A stretch of 64,000 nucleotides of DNA, from NCBI GenBank assembly GCA_013215385.1, contig JABSOY010000007.1, forward strand, positions 62,001-126,000. Reading direction: 5' to 3'. Under the pieces are notes generated by a model. That model was not told the DNA's origin. It did not search any database and was given only the letters and a program-made list of their open reading frames with translations. The position numbers and the translations under genes are program-made. This DNA is from Colwellia sp. GTDB lineage: Bacteria > Pseudomonadota > Gammaproteobacteria > Enterobacterales > Alteromonadaceae. Each line of letters starts with the position of its first letter. Positions within the stretch are counted from its first letter, which is position 1. Shown here in pieces: positions 9,294 to 18,290 of this stretch.

Positions 9294-10013
9294 ATGTATA
9301 AAAAGCCATGTTCTAGTTCGCAACACATTCATTGTCAAAACTGTAGTATCAGTGAGCTATGTTTGCCCTTCTCTTTAGATGAAAAAGAGCTTGAGACCTT
9401 AGACAATATTATTGACCGTAAACGCCCTATTCATAAGGGTGAACAGATTTTCCAAGATGGCGATAAAATGCACGCATTATATGCTATTCGCTCAGGAACA
9501 TTTAAAACATTTATCGTCAATGAACAAGGCGAAGAGCAAATCACTGGTTTTCACCTCGCTGGTGATTTATTAGGTTTTGACGCTATTGCAGATTCTGAGC
9601 ACCCCAGCTTTGCTAAAGCTCTTGAAACATCGATGGTCTGCGAAATTCCATACGACACCCTTGATTCATTATCAAACTCGATGCCTAAGCTTAAAAAACA
9701 AATTCTTCGCATGATGAGCTCTGAAATACGCTCTGATCAAGAAATGTTAACTCTGCTTAACCGAAAAAATGCAGAGCAACGTTTAGCTACCTTCATTTCA
9801 ACATTAAGTACACGTTATCATGCACGAGGGTTATCATCTAGAGAGTTTCGTTTAACCATGACCCGCAGTGATATTGGTAACTATATTGGTTTGACCGTTG
9901 AAACGATTAGTAGATTACTGAACCGTTTTCAAAAAAATGGTCACATTTGTGTTGAAGGTAAACTGATTACCATTCTCAAAATAGAAGAACTTAACAAGTG
10001 CGCTTTACTATAA
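9294..10013 (+). CDS. fnr: Fumarate/nitrate reduction regulator FNR (EtrA-like)
   Basis: FNR is the oxygen-sensing transcription factor that dimerises on TTGAT-N4-ATCAA boxes when its [4Fe-4S] cluster is intact. The four cluster ligands are visible: C14, C17 and C23 in [11 protein letters not shown], and C116 in SMVCEIP. A cNMP-type beta-roll spans about 30-150. The C-terminal helix-turn-helix has [20 protein letters not shown], with the E-x-x-S-R recognition residues of FNR. The 239-residue length is slightly shorter than E. coli FNR at the N-terminus. ATG 9294 is the only sensible start. It lies 44 bp after the cco assembly genes it probably regulates. Confidence 0.96.
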   Translation: MYKKPCSSSQHIHCQNCSISELCLPFSLDEKELETLDNIIDRKRPIHKGEQIFQDGDKMHALYAIRSGTFKTFIVNEQGEEQITGFHLAGDLLGFDAIADSEHPSFAKALETSMVCEIPYDTLDSLSNSMPKLKKQILRMMSSEIRSDQEMLTLLNRKNAEQRLATFISTLSTRYHARGLSSREFRLTMTRSDIGNYIGLTVETISRLLNRFQKNGHICVEGKLITILKIEELNKCALL

Positions 10014-10034
10014 TTCTTAGTTAAAGATCATAGA

Positions 10035-10070
10035 AAATGCTTAACGTTTTTGATGTTAAGCATTTTTTTT
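10035..10070 (+). terminator. Rho-independent terminator of fnr
   Basis: AAATGCTTAAC (10035-10045) pairs with GTTAAGCATTT (10055-10065) and is followed by a run of T. It begins 22 bp after the fnr stop. Confidence 0.85.
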
Positions 10071-10111
10071 CCTAAGTTTTATGACATTGATTTATTAATG
10101 TTATAAATATT

Positions 10112-10125
10112 TTGATTTAAAGCAA
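10112..10125. promoter_or_regulatory. FNR-like box upstream of uspE
   Basis: TTGATttaaAGCAA matches TTGAT-N4-ATCAA with one mismatch and lies 60 bp before the uspE ATG, a normal distance for FNR activation. uspE is a known FNR-linked gene in enterics. Inferred. Confidence 0.5.
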
Positions 10126-10184
10126 ATAATAAACAAGCAATATGGTCTATTGTTAAGTTATTAACACGTTACTGAGTATATGTT

Positions 10185-11111
10185 ATGGGAAAATATAAAA
10201 AAATATTAACCGTTATAGATCCAAGTACCGAAGATCAAAAGGCACTAAAACGATCCATTGAGCTTGCACGTCATAGCGGCGGTGATATTACTGCATTTTT
10301 AACCATTTACGACTTTTCTTATGAAATGACAACTATGCTATCCGGCGAAGAACGCGAAGCTATGCGCCAGTGTGTGATCAATGGCCGTCAACAATGGCTA
10401 GACGATTTAATAACTGATCTTGATCATAATAACATTACTATAAATAGCTGTATTATTTGGCACAACCGTCCTTTTGAGAAAATTATTAAAAAGGTCATTA
10501 GCGAAGGTTACGATATTGTGATTAAAGGGACGCATCAGCATGATAAGCTGAAATCAGTTATTTTTACGCCCACTGACTGGCACATCCTCAGAAAATGTCC
10601 ATGTCCGGTCTTATTAGTGAAAGATCACAGTTGGCCTGATAACGGTAATATTCTAACGGCGCTTAACGTCGGTAGCGATGATGAAGAGCATAAAGCTTTA
10701 AACCAAAAATTAACCGATGAAACTATTCATCTTGCTTCTTTAATTAAAGCAAACACTCATTTAGTAAACTCTTACCCAGGCACACCGGTCAATATAGCGA
10801 TTGAAATTCCAGAGTTCAATGCCTGTGAATATAACGACACCATGCTTAAGCACCACTTAGCAGCGATGAAAAATCATGCGCAGTCATATAGTATCGACCA
10901 TAATAACACGCATGTTAAAGAGGGATTACCAGAAGATGTCATTCAAAGCACTGCAGAAGAAATTGATGCTGAGTTAGTGGTTTTGGGTACCATAGGTCGA
11001 ACTGGTCTTTCAGCTGCTCTTATTGGTAATACCGCGGAGCATGTGATTGACCGGCTAAATTGTGATGTGCTCGCGATTAAACCCGAAGGCTATATATCTC
11101 CTTTAGCCTAA
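10185..11111 (+). CDS. uspE: Universal stress protein UspE
   Basis: This 308-residue protein is made of two tandem universal-stress domains (about 1-150 and 160-305). The second ends with VVLGTIGRTGLSAALIGNTAEHVIDRLNCDVLAIKP, carrying the G-x2-G-x9-G-(S/T/N) nucleotide-binding motif of Usp proteins. The first half has the degenerate version (VIKGTHQHDKLKSVIFTPTDWHILRKCPCPVLLVK) typical of UspE. It is a cytoplasmic stress protein linked to growth arrest and motility in E. coli. The order fnr-uspE-ttcA is conserved in many gammaproteobacteria. It has its own terminator downstream. Confidence 0.93.
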   Translation: MGKYKKILTVIDPSTEDQKALKRSIELARHSGGDITAFLTIYDFSYEMTTMLSGEEREAMRQCVINGRQQWLDDLITDLDHNNITINSCIIWHNRPFEKIIKKVISEGYDIVIKGTHQHDKLKSVIFTPTDWHILRKCPCPVLLVKDHSWPDNGNILTALNVGSDDEEHKALNQKLTDETIHLASLIKANTHLVNSYPGTPVNIAIEIPEFNACEYNDTMLKHHLAAMKNHAQSYSIDHNNTHVKEGLPEDVIQSTAEEIDAELVVLGTIGRTGLSAALIGNTAEHVIDRLNCDVLAIKPEGYISPLA

Positions 11112-11145
11112 TTTATCGCTAATCTAATAACCGACAACAGACATT

Positions 11146-11171
11146 AAAAACCAAGAGCCTTCTTGGTTTTT
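11146..11171 (+). terminator. Rho-independent terminator of uspE
   Basis: AAAAACCAAGA (11146-11156) and TCTTGGTTTTT (11161-11171) form a tight hairpin with a 4-nt loop and terminal U tract, 35 bp after the uspE stop. Confidence 0.88.
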
Positions 11172-11385
11172 ACCATACTTCCCTCTTAATCAAAAGTATC
11201 ATCCAGCGGGCTCTTATTTTTATTCTTGGTAGATGAACACGAGTAGCTAATAAATCTACATATAATCGATTCAATAGATAATTGATGCCAAAAACTATAT
11301 ATTATCTTTATTAGCATTGTTAAAATAACTCATATTCAATTTTAGTTCCCTTTTGAACTATCACTTTACTTTATGAAGTTTAAAC

Positions 11386-12279
11386 ATGATCCCTTTAGAA
11401 AAATCAAAAGTCAGTCCAGAACTAAAGAAATTAGAAAAAAAATTACGTAATCGTGTTGGAAAAGCAATCGCTGAGTACAATATGATTGAAGAGTCTGATG
11501 TTATATTAGCGGCTATAAGCGGCGGCAAAGACTCTTTTGCTATGTTAGATATTCTGATTGCCTTGCAAAAAGCCGCGCCTATCGACTTTAAAATAATCGC
11601 GGTAAATTTAGATCAAAAACAACCGGGTTTTCCTGAGCACATTTTACCAAATTATTTTGAATCATTAGATATTCCTTATTATATTGTCGATAAAGACACC
11701 TACTCAATTGTTAAACAAAAAATCCCAGAAGGAAAAACAACTTGTGGTCTTTGCTCTAGATTAAGAAGAGGCACCTTGTATTCATTTGCAGAGTCAATTG
11801 GTGCAACTAAAATTGCCCTTGGACATCATATGGATGATATCGTTGAAACTATGTTTTTAAATATGTTTCATGGCGGAAAATTAAAAGCTATGCCGCCTAA
11901 ATTGCGATCTGATGACAAGCGGAATGTTGTTATTCGTCCGCTGGCTTTTTGCCGTGAAAAAGATTTAATTGAGTTTGCCCAATATAAAAATTATCCAATA
12001 ATTCCATGTAACTTATGTGGTTCTCAGGAAAATTTACAACGACAATCGATAAAAGCAATGTTTACTGATTGGGAAAAAGAGAGTCCTCATCGAGTTGAAA
12101 ATATCTTTAATTCAATTAAAAATATCAGTCCTAGCCAATTAGCTGACTCTACTCTTTTTGATTTTATGAACCTGCCTATCGATAGAACAGAAGCCCGCAA
12201 AGCATACGAATTTGCAGAGGCAGAAGTCTCTTCAACTAATATTGACGACTCGATGATAATTAATGTCACCAAACTGTAG
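11386..12279 (+). CDS. ttcA: tRNA 2-thiocytidine biosynthesis protein TtcA
   Basis: TtcA thiolates cytidine-32 of certain tRNAs using an ATP-activated mechanism and a [4Fe-4S] cluster. The PP-loop ATP motif SGGKDS is at 45-50. The cluster cysteine motifs are CGLC (C120, C123) and CNLC (C208, C211), and the [28 protein letters not shown] block is the family signature. At 297 residues the length is normal. ATG 11386 aligns with the family start. It sits in the FNR/uspE neighbourhood and is followed by a terminator. Confidence 0.96.
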   Translation: MIPLEKSKVSPELKKLEKKLRNRVGKAIAEYNMIEESDVILAAISGGKDSFAMLDILIALQKAAPIDFKIIAVNLDQKQPGFPEHILPNYFESLDIPYYIVDKDTYSIVKQKIPEGKTTCGLCSRLRRGTLYSFAESIGATKIALGHHMDDIVETMFLNMFHGGKLKAMPPKLRSDDKRNVVIRPLAFCREKDLIEFAQYKNYPIIPCNLCGSQENLQRQSIKAMFTDWEKESPHRVENIFNSIKNISPSQLADSTLFDFMNLPIDRTEARKAYEFAEAEVSSTNIDDSMIINVTKL

Positions 12280-12294
12280 TGATAATACTGTAGA

Positions 12295-12325
12295 TTAAAA
12301 CAGCCTATATAGGGCTGTTTTAATC
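12295..12325 (+). terminator. Rho-independent terminator of ttcA
   Basis: TTAAAACAGCC and GGCTGTTTTAA flank a short AT loop, about 16 bp after the ttcA stop. The arms are A-rich before and T-rich after, so it could work on both strands. Confidence 0.8.
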
Positions 12326-12594
12326 AAGCAATGACATTTAATAATCTGCTTCAAGATTGTTACCTAATTCAAATACTCGCCAAGCATAGTTTTGCATTAC
12401 AAATCTAATACCTGTTTATTTACCAAGTATATTTATCCTCAACTATAATTGTTATTCAACTAAAATGTGAATGATATAATGTCTAAAGTTGTCCTAAAAG
12501 AGAGATAGCTAACCCTTTTATCTAATCTTCTTACGTTACTTTAGTTAATCATTATTAGCCCGTGTTGGCGTTTCACTAAGTAAGGATGCATGTT

Positions 12595-12831
12595 ATGAAT
12601 AAAGCGGTAAGATCGTCAGATACACCATATGCTATAGATGTACAAGCTGGAAAGAATTACTTTTGGTGCGCTTGTGGTAAAAGTAAAAAACAACCGCTAT
12701 GCGATGGTAGTCATAACGGCACCAGCTTTACCCCAGTAATATACAAGGCTACAGAATCTAAAAGAGTATTCTTTTGCGGCTGCAAACAAACGTCAAAGCA
12801 ACCACTATGCGATGGTAGTCATTCAAAATAA
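12595..12831 (+). CDS. Tandem CDGSH iron-sulfur protein
   Basis: This small protein (78 aa from ATG 12595) has two CDGSH zinc-finger-type 2Fe-2S motifs: CACGKSKKQPLCDGSHNG in the first half and CGCKQTSKQPLCDGSH at the C-terminus. Each has the C-x-C-x(n)-C-x3-H ligand set of mitoNEET-type proteins; bacterial members with two motifs occur widely. A redox or FeS-transfer role is likely but unproven. ATG 12595 is preferred over the in-frame ATG 12586 because the Shine-Dalgarno AAGGA (12582-12586) is 8 bp away from it and overlaps the other. It appears monocistronic. Confidence 0.88.
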   Translation: MNKAVRSSDTPYAIDVQAGKNYFWCACGKSKKQPLCDGSHNGTSFTPVIYKATESKRVFFCGCKQTSKQPLCDGSHSK

Positions 12832-13019
12832 TATAAACATACCAAGATTAACAAAACATGGCAGTGTGAAGTTACTTTCGATACTTGTAGTTATTGTTTT
12901 ATAAATATAATTGAGCTACTCAGGTTATATGGAAATACATCAGTTATGGGCGGCTATTTATTTAGACTTTCTTATACTATTATTTAAGGATGTAATTGAA
13001 ATAACATAGAAAAATCGAT

Positions 13020-13736
13020 ATGGTATTAAAGACAATAATCATCATGTTTTTTATATTATCGATCGCACCAAATTCTCATGCTTACAATGAGAATATTATC
13101 ACTTGTATCGATCATTACCCTCCTTACCAAGTTCTTGGCAAGGTTCCTCATGGCTCTCATATCACAGCACTTACTCGCTTAGCGAAAGTACTCAAAAAAC
13201 AGCTTGTTTTTATCGAAGCAACAAACTTTGCCCGTTGTGTAAAAATGCTAGAGGTGGGGAAAATAGATGTCATTGTCGGGTTAAATAAAAATACAAAAAG
13301 AGATCAATTCGCTTTTTACGCTCCTTATAAAATAGAAGATGACCATGTTTTCATTTCAGCAAAAACTAACGTTATTTACAATTATGCAGATCTTAAGGGA
13401 AAAATAATTGGTGTCCCTCGTGGTACCACCTATTTTGAAAAATTTGATAACGATAGAACATTAACAAAAATCTCAATTCAAAATGTTAATAATGGTATTC
13501 AATTATTATTAAAAAAACGCATCGATGTAATTATCACCTCAACCTTTTCCGCTGACTTATTGTTAACTGAAAGAGAAAGAAGGCATCTGATAACAACGAC
13601 AATAAAGCGAAAACACTATAAGCGTTATAAGTCTTTCTTTGGCTTTAGCAAAAAGAACAGATTAAAGTTAACGACAAAAAAGATAATAGCACTAACTACA
13701 GCTGCATTTGAGCAAGGTATTTTTAAAGATAAATAG
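13020..13736 (+). CDS. Periplasmic solute-binding protein, family 3-like
   Basis: This 238-residue protein has a clear signal peptide (MVLKTIIIMFFILSIAPNSHA). The mature part resembles the SBP_bac_3 fold: CIDHYPPYQVLG near the start, GKIDVIVGLNKNTKRDQFAFYAPY in the middle, and LKGKIIGVPRGTTYFEKF as the second-lobe hinge region. No ABC permease or ATPase lies nearby, so it is an orphan. Orphan family members in Alteromonadales often act as sensors or as low-specificity binding proteins; the ligand is unknown. Confidence 0.78.
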   Translation: MVLKTIIIMFFILSIAPNSHAYNENIITCIDHYPPYQVLGKVPHGSHITALTRLAKVLKKQLVFIEATNFARCVKMLEVGKIDVIVGLNKNTKRDQFAFYAPYKIEDDHVFISAKTNVIYNYADLKGKIIGVPRGTTYFEKFDNDRTLTKISIQNVNNGIQLLLKKRIDVIITSTFSADLLLTERERRHLITTTIKRKHYKRYKSFFGFSKKNRLKLTTKKIIALTTAAFEQGIFKDK

Positions 13737-13873
13737 CTATAGAGCTGAATCATTATTTATACTGCTGAATAGATTTTCTCAATAATTCCTTATCAATACA
13801 TCAAGCTTTATTAATCCCCCTACGAGTACTTCCCAAATAAAAAATTTAAAACTCAATTTCAACCATAAATAGC

Positions 13874-13887
13874 TTGATCTAAATTAA
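13874..13887. promoter_or_regulatory. FNR-like box upstream of gbsR-cioAB
   Basis: TTGATctaaATTAA fits TTGAT-N4-ATCAA with one mismatch and lies about 50 bp before the GbsR-family gene, directly upstream of a perfect palindrome (13898-13921). The two sites may compete or cooperate. Inferred. Confidence 0.4.
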
Positions 13888-13897
13888 CAATAGTTTA

Positions 13898-13921
13898 AAC
13901 TTTCAGAAATTACTGAAAGTT
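13898..13921. promoter_or_regulatory. Perfect palindrome, likely GbsR/MarR operator
   Basis: AACTTTCAG and CTGAAAGTT are perfect 9-bp arms with a 6-bp spacer (aaatta), ending 14 bp before the ATG of the GbsR-type regulator. Its size and position match an autoregulatory operator for a dimeric winged-helix repressor. No T tract follows, so it is not a terminator. Confidence 0.6.
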
Positions 13922-13935
13922 CAGAAGGTTTAGTT

Positions 13936-14481
13936 ATGATAATGACAGCAAAAATTGAATCGTTTGTAATGCACTGTGGCGAAATGGGCAGTCGCTGGGG
14001 TTTTAACCGTACTGTTGGTCAAATGTATGGTTTATTAATCATCCACAATGAATCGCTTACCGCGGTGCAAATATCAGAAGCACTCAATATTTCTCGTGGA
14101 AATGTCAGCATGGGTATTAAAGAATTACAATCTTGGCGTTTAGTTCAAGTGCAACATAAACCTAAAGACCGTAAAGAGTATTATTCACCTGCCGGTTCTA
14201 TTTGGGAAATGGCAACACGTGTCTTTGAAGAACGCCGTAAACGAGAAGTTGACCCGACCCTATCGTTATTACGAGATAACTTATTAGATGCGCCTGCTAA
14301 TGAGCAAGAGCAATATGCACAACAAAGAATGCATGAAATACATGACCTACTTGAAACGATTACCCATTGGGCTTCAGAGCTGCAAAGTATGAGCCCAGAT
14401 AAGCTTAATACCCTAATGAAACTCGGCGCGGGTGTAAGTAAGGTTATTGATATGAAAGATAAATTTTTAAAAAAAGGTTGA
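13936..14481 (+). CDS. GbsR/MarR-family transcriptional regulator
   Basis: This 181-residue regulator has a winged helix-turn-helix at about 30-95 (VGQMYGLLIIHNESLTAVQISEALNISRGNVSMGIKELQSWRLVQ), the GbsR signature. A helical C-terminal half probably carries dimerisation. GbsR-type regulators often control neighbouring transport or respiratory genes. This one stands 117 bp before cioAB on the same strand, which suggests it controls the bd oxidase. A perfect palindrome precedes its own start. A Shine-Dalgarno AGAAGG lies 7 bp before ATG 13936, which decides the start over the in-frame ATG two codons later. Confidence 0.9.
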   Translation: MIMTAKIESFVMHCGEMGSRWGFNRTVGQMYGLLIIHNESLTAVQISEALNISRGNVSMGIKELQSWRLVQVQHKPKDRKEYYSPAGSIWEMATRVFEERRKREVDPTLSLLRDNLLDAPANEQEQYAQQRMHEIHDLLETITHWASELQSMSPDKLNTLMKLGAGVSKVIDMKDKFLKKG

Positions 14482-14549
14482 ACCTTATAGGTAGTAATTT
14501 TAAGCACTACCATAATCAAATGTTATAAAAACTTGTCACTTTAAAACGT

Positions 14550-14587
14550 TAAACCCATTAACACTACTCAGTGCTTAAGTGGGTTTA
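14550..14587 (+). promoter_or_regulatory. Hairpin directly before the cioA ribosome-binding site
   Basis: TAAACCCA (14550-14557) pairs with TGGGTTTA (14580-14587), and inside it AACACT pairs with AGTGCTT with one bulge, giving a long stem-loop. It ends two bases before the GGAG Shine-Dalgarno (14589-14592) of cioA. There is no T tract, so a role in translation control or mRNA stability is more likely than termination. Function is inferred. Confidence 0.5.
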
Positions 14588-14598
14588 TGGAGTAAATC

Positions 14599-15966
14599 AT
14601 GTTAGAAACCTTAATGCTTTCACGCATACAGTTTGCCGCTAATATTAGTTTTCATATTCTCTTTCCCACCATAACCATAGCACTGAGCTGGTTCTTGTTT
14701 TATTTCAAATTGCGATTTGATCAAACCAGTGATCCTGTTTGGATGCGCGCCTACCGATTTTGGGTTAAAATTTTCGCCCTCACCTTTGCAATAGGTGTTG
14801 TCACAGGCATTACCATGTCGTTTCAATTTGGTACTAACTGGCCAAAATTTATGGAAACTGTCGGCAATATAGCAGGACCCCTATTAGGCTATGAAGTACT
14901 GACGGCATTTTTTCTAGAAGCTGGATTTTTAGGCATTATGTTGTTTGGCATGAACCGGGTCTCGGCTCGAGTACATACCTTAGCAACCTTCATTGTTGCA
15001 ATTGGTACTAGCTTGTCTGCGTTTTGGATATTAGCACTGAATTCCTGGATGCAAACACCTCAAGGCCATGAAATGCGAGACGGTGTTGCCTTTCCTGTTG
15101 ATTGGTTGGCTATAATTTTCAATCCATCTTTCCCTTACCGACTCTCACATATGCTTGTTGCCTCAGGTTTAACGGCTGCATTTTTGGTCGCTGGTATTAG
15201 TGCTTATCGCTTGTTAAAAGGTGATGATAAAAAGGCCCCTAAATTAACGCTAAAAATAGCATTAACCGTGGCTGCGGTACTCGCCCCCGTACAAATATTT
15301 TTAGGCGATATGCATGGTTTAAATACTTTAGAACATCAGCCACAAAAAATTGCCGCAATGGAAGGTGTATGGCATACCGAAAAAGGCGCGCCGTTATTGT
15401 TATTTGCAATTCCAGATGAAGAACAAAAAACCAATCATTTTGAAGTAGCTATTCCTAAAATGGCGAGCTTTATTTTAACTCACGACTTAAACGGCGAAAT
15501 AAAAGGCTTGAACGAATTTGAAGGTAATCATCCTCCTGTAGCGCCGGTGTTTTTTGCTTTTCGAATTATGGTAGGTTTAGGCATGTTAATGTTTACTATT
15601 TCTTGGCTTAGCCGTTTCGTCTTATGGCGTAAAGAGGAGTTACCCCCTTGGTTATTAAAGTCACTTGTTGCCATGAGTTTTTCTGGCTGGGTAGCCACAC
15701 TAGCTGGCTGGTATGTTACTGAAATTGGCCGACAGCCCTGGTTAGTAACCGGTATTTTAACGATAAAAGATGCCGCGACCGACATAGCTCCTGCAAACGT
15801 AGGAATAACACTGGCGTTTTACTTGGTTTTATATGTAGTCATCATGGTTGCTTATTTACACACCATATTCACTATGGCTGGACGTGCGATTGAGATTGAA
15901 GAAATCAGTATCGATGAACAAGTAAAAACCCTTGTTAACATGCCTAATAAAATAGTAGAGGAGTAA
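14599..15966 (+). CDS. cioA: Cytochrome bd-type quinol oxidase subunit I (CioA type)
   Basis: This is subunit I of a bd-type quinol:O2 oxidoreductase in the inner membrane. The N-terminal SRIQFAANISFHILFPTITIALSW includes the conserved H19 heme ligand. LLGYEVLTAFFLEAGFLGIMLFG carries the conserved glutamates, and GWYVTEIGRQPW is the quinol-oxidase signature near residue 370. The Q-loop (GDMHGLNTLEHQPQKIAAMEG onward) is short, and the total is only 455 residues against over 500 for E. coli CydA. Both point to the cyanide-insensitive CioA subfamily. It is preceded by a stem-loop and by the GbsR-type regulator, and followed 4 bp later by cioB. Confidence 0.93.
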   Translation: MLETLMLSRIQFAANISFHILFPTITIALSWFLFYFKLRFDQTSDPVWMRAYRFWVKIFALTFAIGVVTGITMSFQFGTNWPKFMETVGNIAGPLLGYEVLTAFFLEAGFLGIMLFGMNRVSARVHTLATFIVAIGTSLSAFWILALNSWMQTPQGHEMRDGVAFPVDWLAIIFNPSFPYRLSHMLVASGLTAAFLVAGISAYRLLKGDDKKAPKLTLKIALTVAAVLAPVQIFLGDMHGLNTLEHQPQKIAAMEGVWHTEKGAPLLLFAIPDEEQKTNHFEVAIPKMASFILTHDLNGEIKGLNEFEGNHPPVAPVFFAFRIMVGLGMLMFTISWLSRFVLWRKEELPPWLLKSLVAMSFSGWVATLAGWYVTEIGRQPWLVTGILTIKDAATDIAPANVGITLAFYLVLYVVIMVAYLHTIFTMAGRAIEIEEISIDEQVKTLVNMPNKIVEE

Positions 15967-15970
15967 TAAT

Positions 15971-16969
15971 ATGTTTGATGCAAATACCTTAGCACTCATT
16001 TTTGTTGCTCTAATGGGTTTATCTATTTTACTTTATGCGGTATTGGATGGTTTTGATCTAGGTGTTGGCATATTACTGCCACTCGATCAAAAAGACGATG
16101 CAGATACCATGATAGCGTCAATAGGCCCCTTTTGGGATGCAAACGAAACTTGGCTAGTACTCGCGATAGGTTTATTACTGATCGCCTTTCCAGCAGCACA
16201 TAGTTATATATTCAAAGAATTATATTTACCTACCGCGGTATTGTTAATTAGTTTAGTGCTGCGCGGCGTGGCTTTTGATTTTCGCGCTAAAGCTGCATTT
16301 AGCCATAAACCCACGTGGAATCGGGTATTTAAGGGCGGCTCCTTGATTGCCTCATTAAGCCAAGGTTACATGTTAGGTATGTATGTCATGGGTTTTGAAA
16401 GCACATTAGCGGCTTACAGTTTTAGTTTACTCAGTGCCTTTGGTGTTGCAGCAGCTTATAGTTATATTGGTGCCTGTTGGTTAATAATGAAAACTGAAGG
16501 GGAGTTACAAGTACAAGCAGTGGCTTGGGCGCAAAAGTCTGGCTTAATTTGTTTTATCGGTGTTATTGCCGTATCGCTGGTAAATCCATTAATAAATCCT
16601 GATGTTTATGCAAAGTGGTTTTCATCCGCCAATACATTAATGATATTACCGCTGCCTTTAATTTGTTTTGCTTTGTTCATTTTTAGCCATATACAATTAA
16701 AACAATTACCTAAGAAAAATGACAAAGGTTGTTGGCGACCCTTTGTGGCTGCGGTGGTGATTTTTACTTTATGTTTTTTTGGTTTAGCCTTTAGTTTCTT
16801 CCCATACATAGTGCCCAATAAACTGACGATTTGGGAAACAGCATCAGCACCTGAATCGTTAAGCTTTTTATTATGGGGCACTATCATTGTTGTGCCAGTG
16901 ATCTTTAGTTATACCGCGTTTTCATATCGGGTATTTTGGGGCAAAGTACGTGAGTTAAGATACCATTAA
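15971..16969 (+). CDS. cioB: Cytochrome bd-type quinol oxidase subunit II (CioB type)
   Basis: This 332-residue polytopic protein shows LYAVLDGFDLGVGILLP near the start and GPFWDANETWLVLAIGLLLIAFP, the diagnostic motifs of bd oxidase subunit II (W-D-x-N-E-x-W-L). It lacks the extra C-terminal residues of enteric CydB and fits CioB length. It starts 4 bp after the cioA stop and forms the complex with it. No cydX-like small gene is evident after it. Confidence 0.93.
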   Translation: MFDANTLALIFVALMGLSILLYAVLDGFDLGVGILLPLDQKDDADTMIASIGPFWDANETWLVLAIGLLLIAFPAAHSYIFKELYLPTAVLLISLVLRGVAFDFRAKAAFSHKPTWNRVFKGGSLIASLSQGYMLGMYVMGFESTLAAYSFSLLSAFGVAAAYSYIGACWLIMKTEGELQVQAVAWAQKSGLICFIGVIAVSLVNPLINPDVYAKWFSSANTLMILPLPLICFALFIFSHIQLKQLPKKNDKGCWRPFVAAVVIFTLCFFGLAFSFFPYIVPNKLTIWETASAPESLSFLLWGTIIVVPVIFSYTAFSYRVFWGKVRELRYH

Positions 16970-17037
16970 CGGCTATCCTTACTCGTCGTGACAATTTCGT
17001 TAGTAGTTATTTTATAAGGCTATAGTGCTGAATTTTC

Positions 17038-17075
17038 ATTCGTTGAAACCTTCCGTATGTCGGGTTTCAACGAAT
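17038..17075. terminator. Long hairpin after cioAB
   Basis: ATTCGTTGAAACC (17038-17050) and GGTTTCAACGAAT (17063-17075) are perfect 13-bp arms with a 12-nt loop. They lie about 70 bp after the cioB stop and 50 bp from the end of the convergent alkC gene. Outer segments GCTGA and TCAGC can extend the pairing. No strong T tract is present; a bidirectional terminator is the simplest reading. Confidence 0.55.
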
Positions 17076-17123
17076 ATGTCAGCTCATTAGTAATTCAGCC
17101 AACAGTTATTATATTTATTTGCA

Positions 17124-18227
17124 TTAAAGAATTAATTCAAAGTCTTTGCCAGCAAACTCTTTACCATTAACTATGATTGAAACTTGATGAAGACCTGAAT
17201 AATAAACACGGGTACTAATCGGTTTAAAACTTTGTTTGCGTGCTACGTTATGCGACTCATTAGCAGCCAATAACCGTTCACTAATTTTAAAAACTTTCTT
17301 TGCTAACTGGCCATTTTTCTTCATAAAATATAGGCCGTATTCTAATCGTATCTTTTTTGCTTTTGCTGAATTATTCTTTATTGAAAAAGAAAATTCAGCT
17401 GCTGAGCCCATTGTGACCTTTTCTGTTAAGACCTTAAACTCAATCAATTCAATATCGGTACTATCATAATCAAACAGCGCTAGAATTTCAGGGCAAGCTT
17501 GTTTTAATAACGTTCGACAAGCATGTTTAATCGTCCGGTCAAACTGAATGCTTTTTCCTTTATATTGCCTTGCAAACTCAATAACAGTATCAGGATTATC
17601 TTTAGCAATATCATTCAAATTATTAGCAACACTGCGACGTACAATTTCCGTTGGATCATCAATTAACGCATGTAATATTGGTAATAATAATCTTGCATCT
17701 TTTTTATAAGTTTGTAGTGCAATTGCCCAAGGTAATCGTGGTCTGCAGCCCTCACTGGCTAGGCGCCTAACCATATAATGAGAGTGTTGACACCATAACA
17801 GCATTTGCGTAATCATCTCTTGTCCATACTTGATTATAAACGGCCTAACGGCAAATTCTGCACTGGTAAATTGGGTGATTTTCTCAAATGCCCTGATAGA
17901 TGTTTGATAATCATCAATGCCATAGGTTTCGATATATTCTGGCAGAAACATATACTCAACACTGCCCTCTTTAATATCTGCATCGCTTAAGCTGTCAATT
18001 AAGTTAACTAAAATAAGAGTAGCTTGAGGAAAGTCATCAGGCATAAATTGATGCAATACCTCTTTGGTATGCGTCATACGCTCTTTTAGCTCAAGCTGTA
18101 CAAAGTTGTCAGGCAATATTAACTGCATAAATTTTATTTGGTCAAATCCTGCTAAGCATTTGTTCAAATGACTCGCTAAATTTAGATAAAATTCTTCGTT
18201 ATAAAGGTTTTTAAAAGCCTCTGGCAT
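17124..18227 (-). CDS. AlkC-like DNA alkylation repair glycosylase with Ig-like tail
   Basis: From ATG 18227 the 367-residue protein starts MPEAFKNLYNEEFY. The first two-thirds form HEAT-like repeats with HSHYMVRRLASEGCRPRLPWA and DPTEIVRRSVANNLNDIAKDNP, typical of the AlkC/AlkD DNA alkylation-repair superfamily. The last ~100 residues (from about VLTEKVTMGSAAEFSFSIKNNS) are beta-rich and match the Ig-like domain known from one AlkC subgroup. Such enzymes excise 3-methyladenine and related alkylated bases without base flipping. The upstream in-frame start at 18272 is rejected because AGAGAA sits 7 bp before 18227. It is the last gene of the minus block, after the M16 peptidase. Confidence 0.83.
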   Translation of the reverse strand: MPEAFKNLYNEEFYLNLASHLNKCLAGFDQIKFMQLILPDNFVQLELKERMTHTKEVLHQFMPDDFPQATLILVNLIDSLSDADIKEGSVEYMFLPEYIETYGIDDYQTSIRAFEKITQFTSAEFAVRPFIIKYGQEMITQMLLWCQHSHYMVRRLASEGCRPRLPWAIALQTYKKDARLLLPILHALIDDPTEIVRRSVANNLNDIAKDNPDTVIEFARQYKGKSIQFDRTIKHACRTLLKQACPEILALFDYDSTDIELIEFKVLTEKVTMGSAAEFSFSIKNNSAKAKKIRLEYGLYFMKKNGQLAKKVFKISERLLAANESHNVARKQSFKPISTRVYYSGLHQVSIIVNGKEFAGKDFELIL

Positions 18228-18290
18228 TACTATTCTCTTTCTTAATTTCAAGGATGTATGGTTACACCCCAAAATTGCATATAAAAGGAT

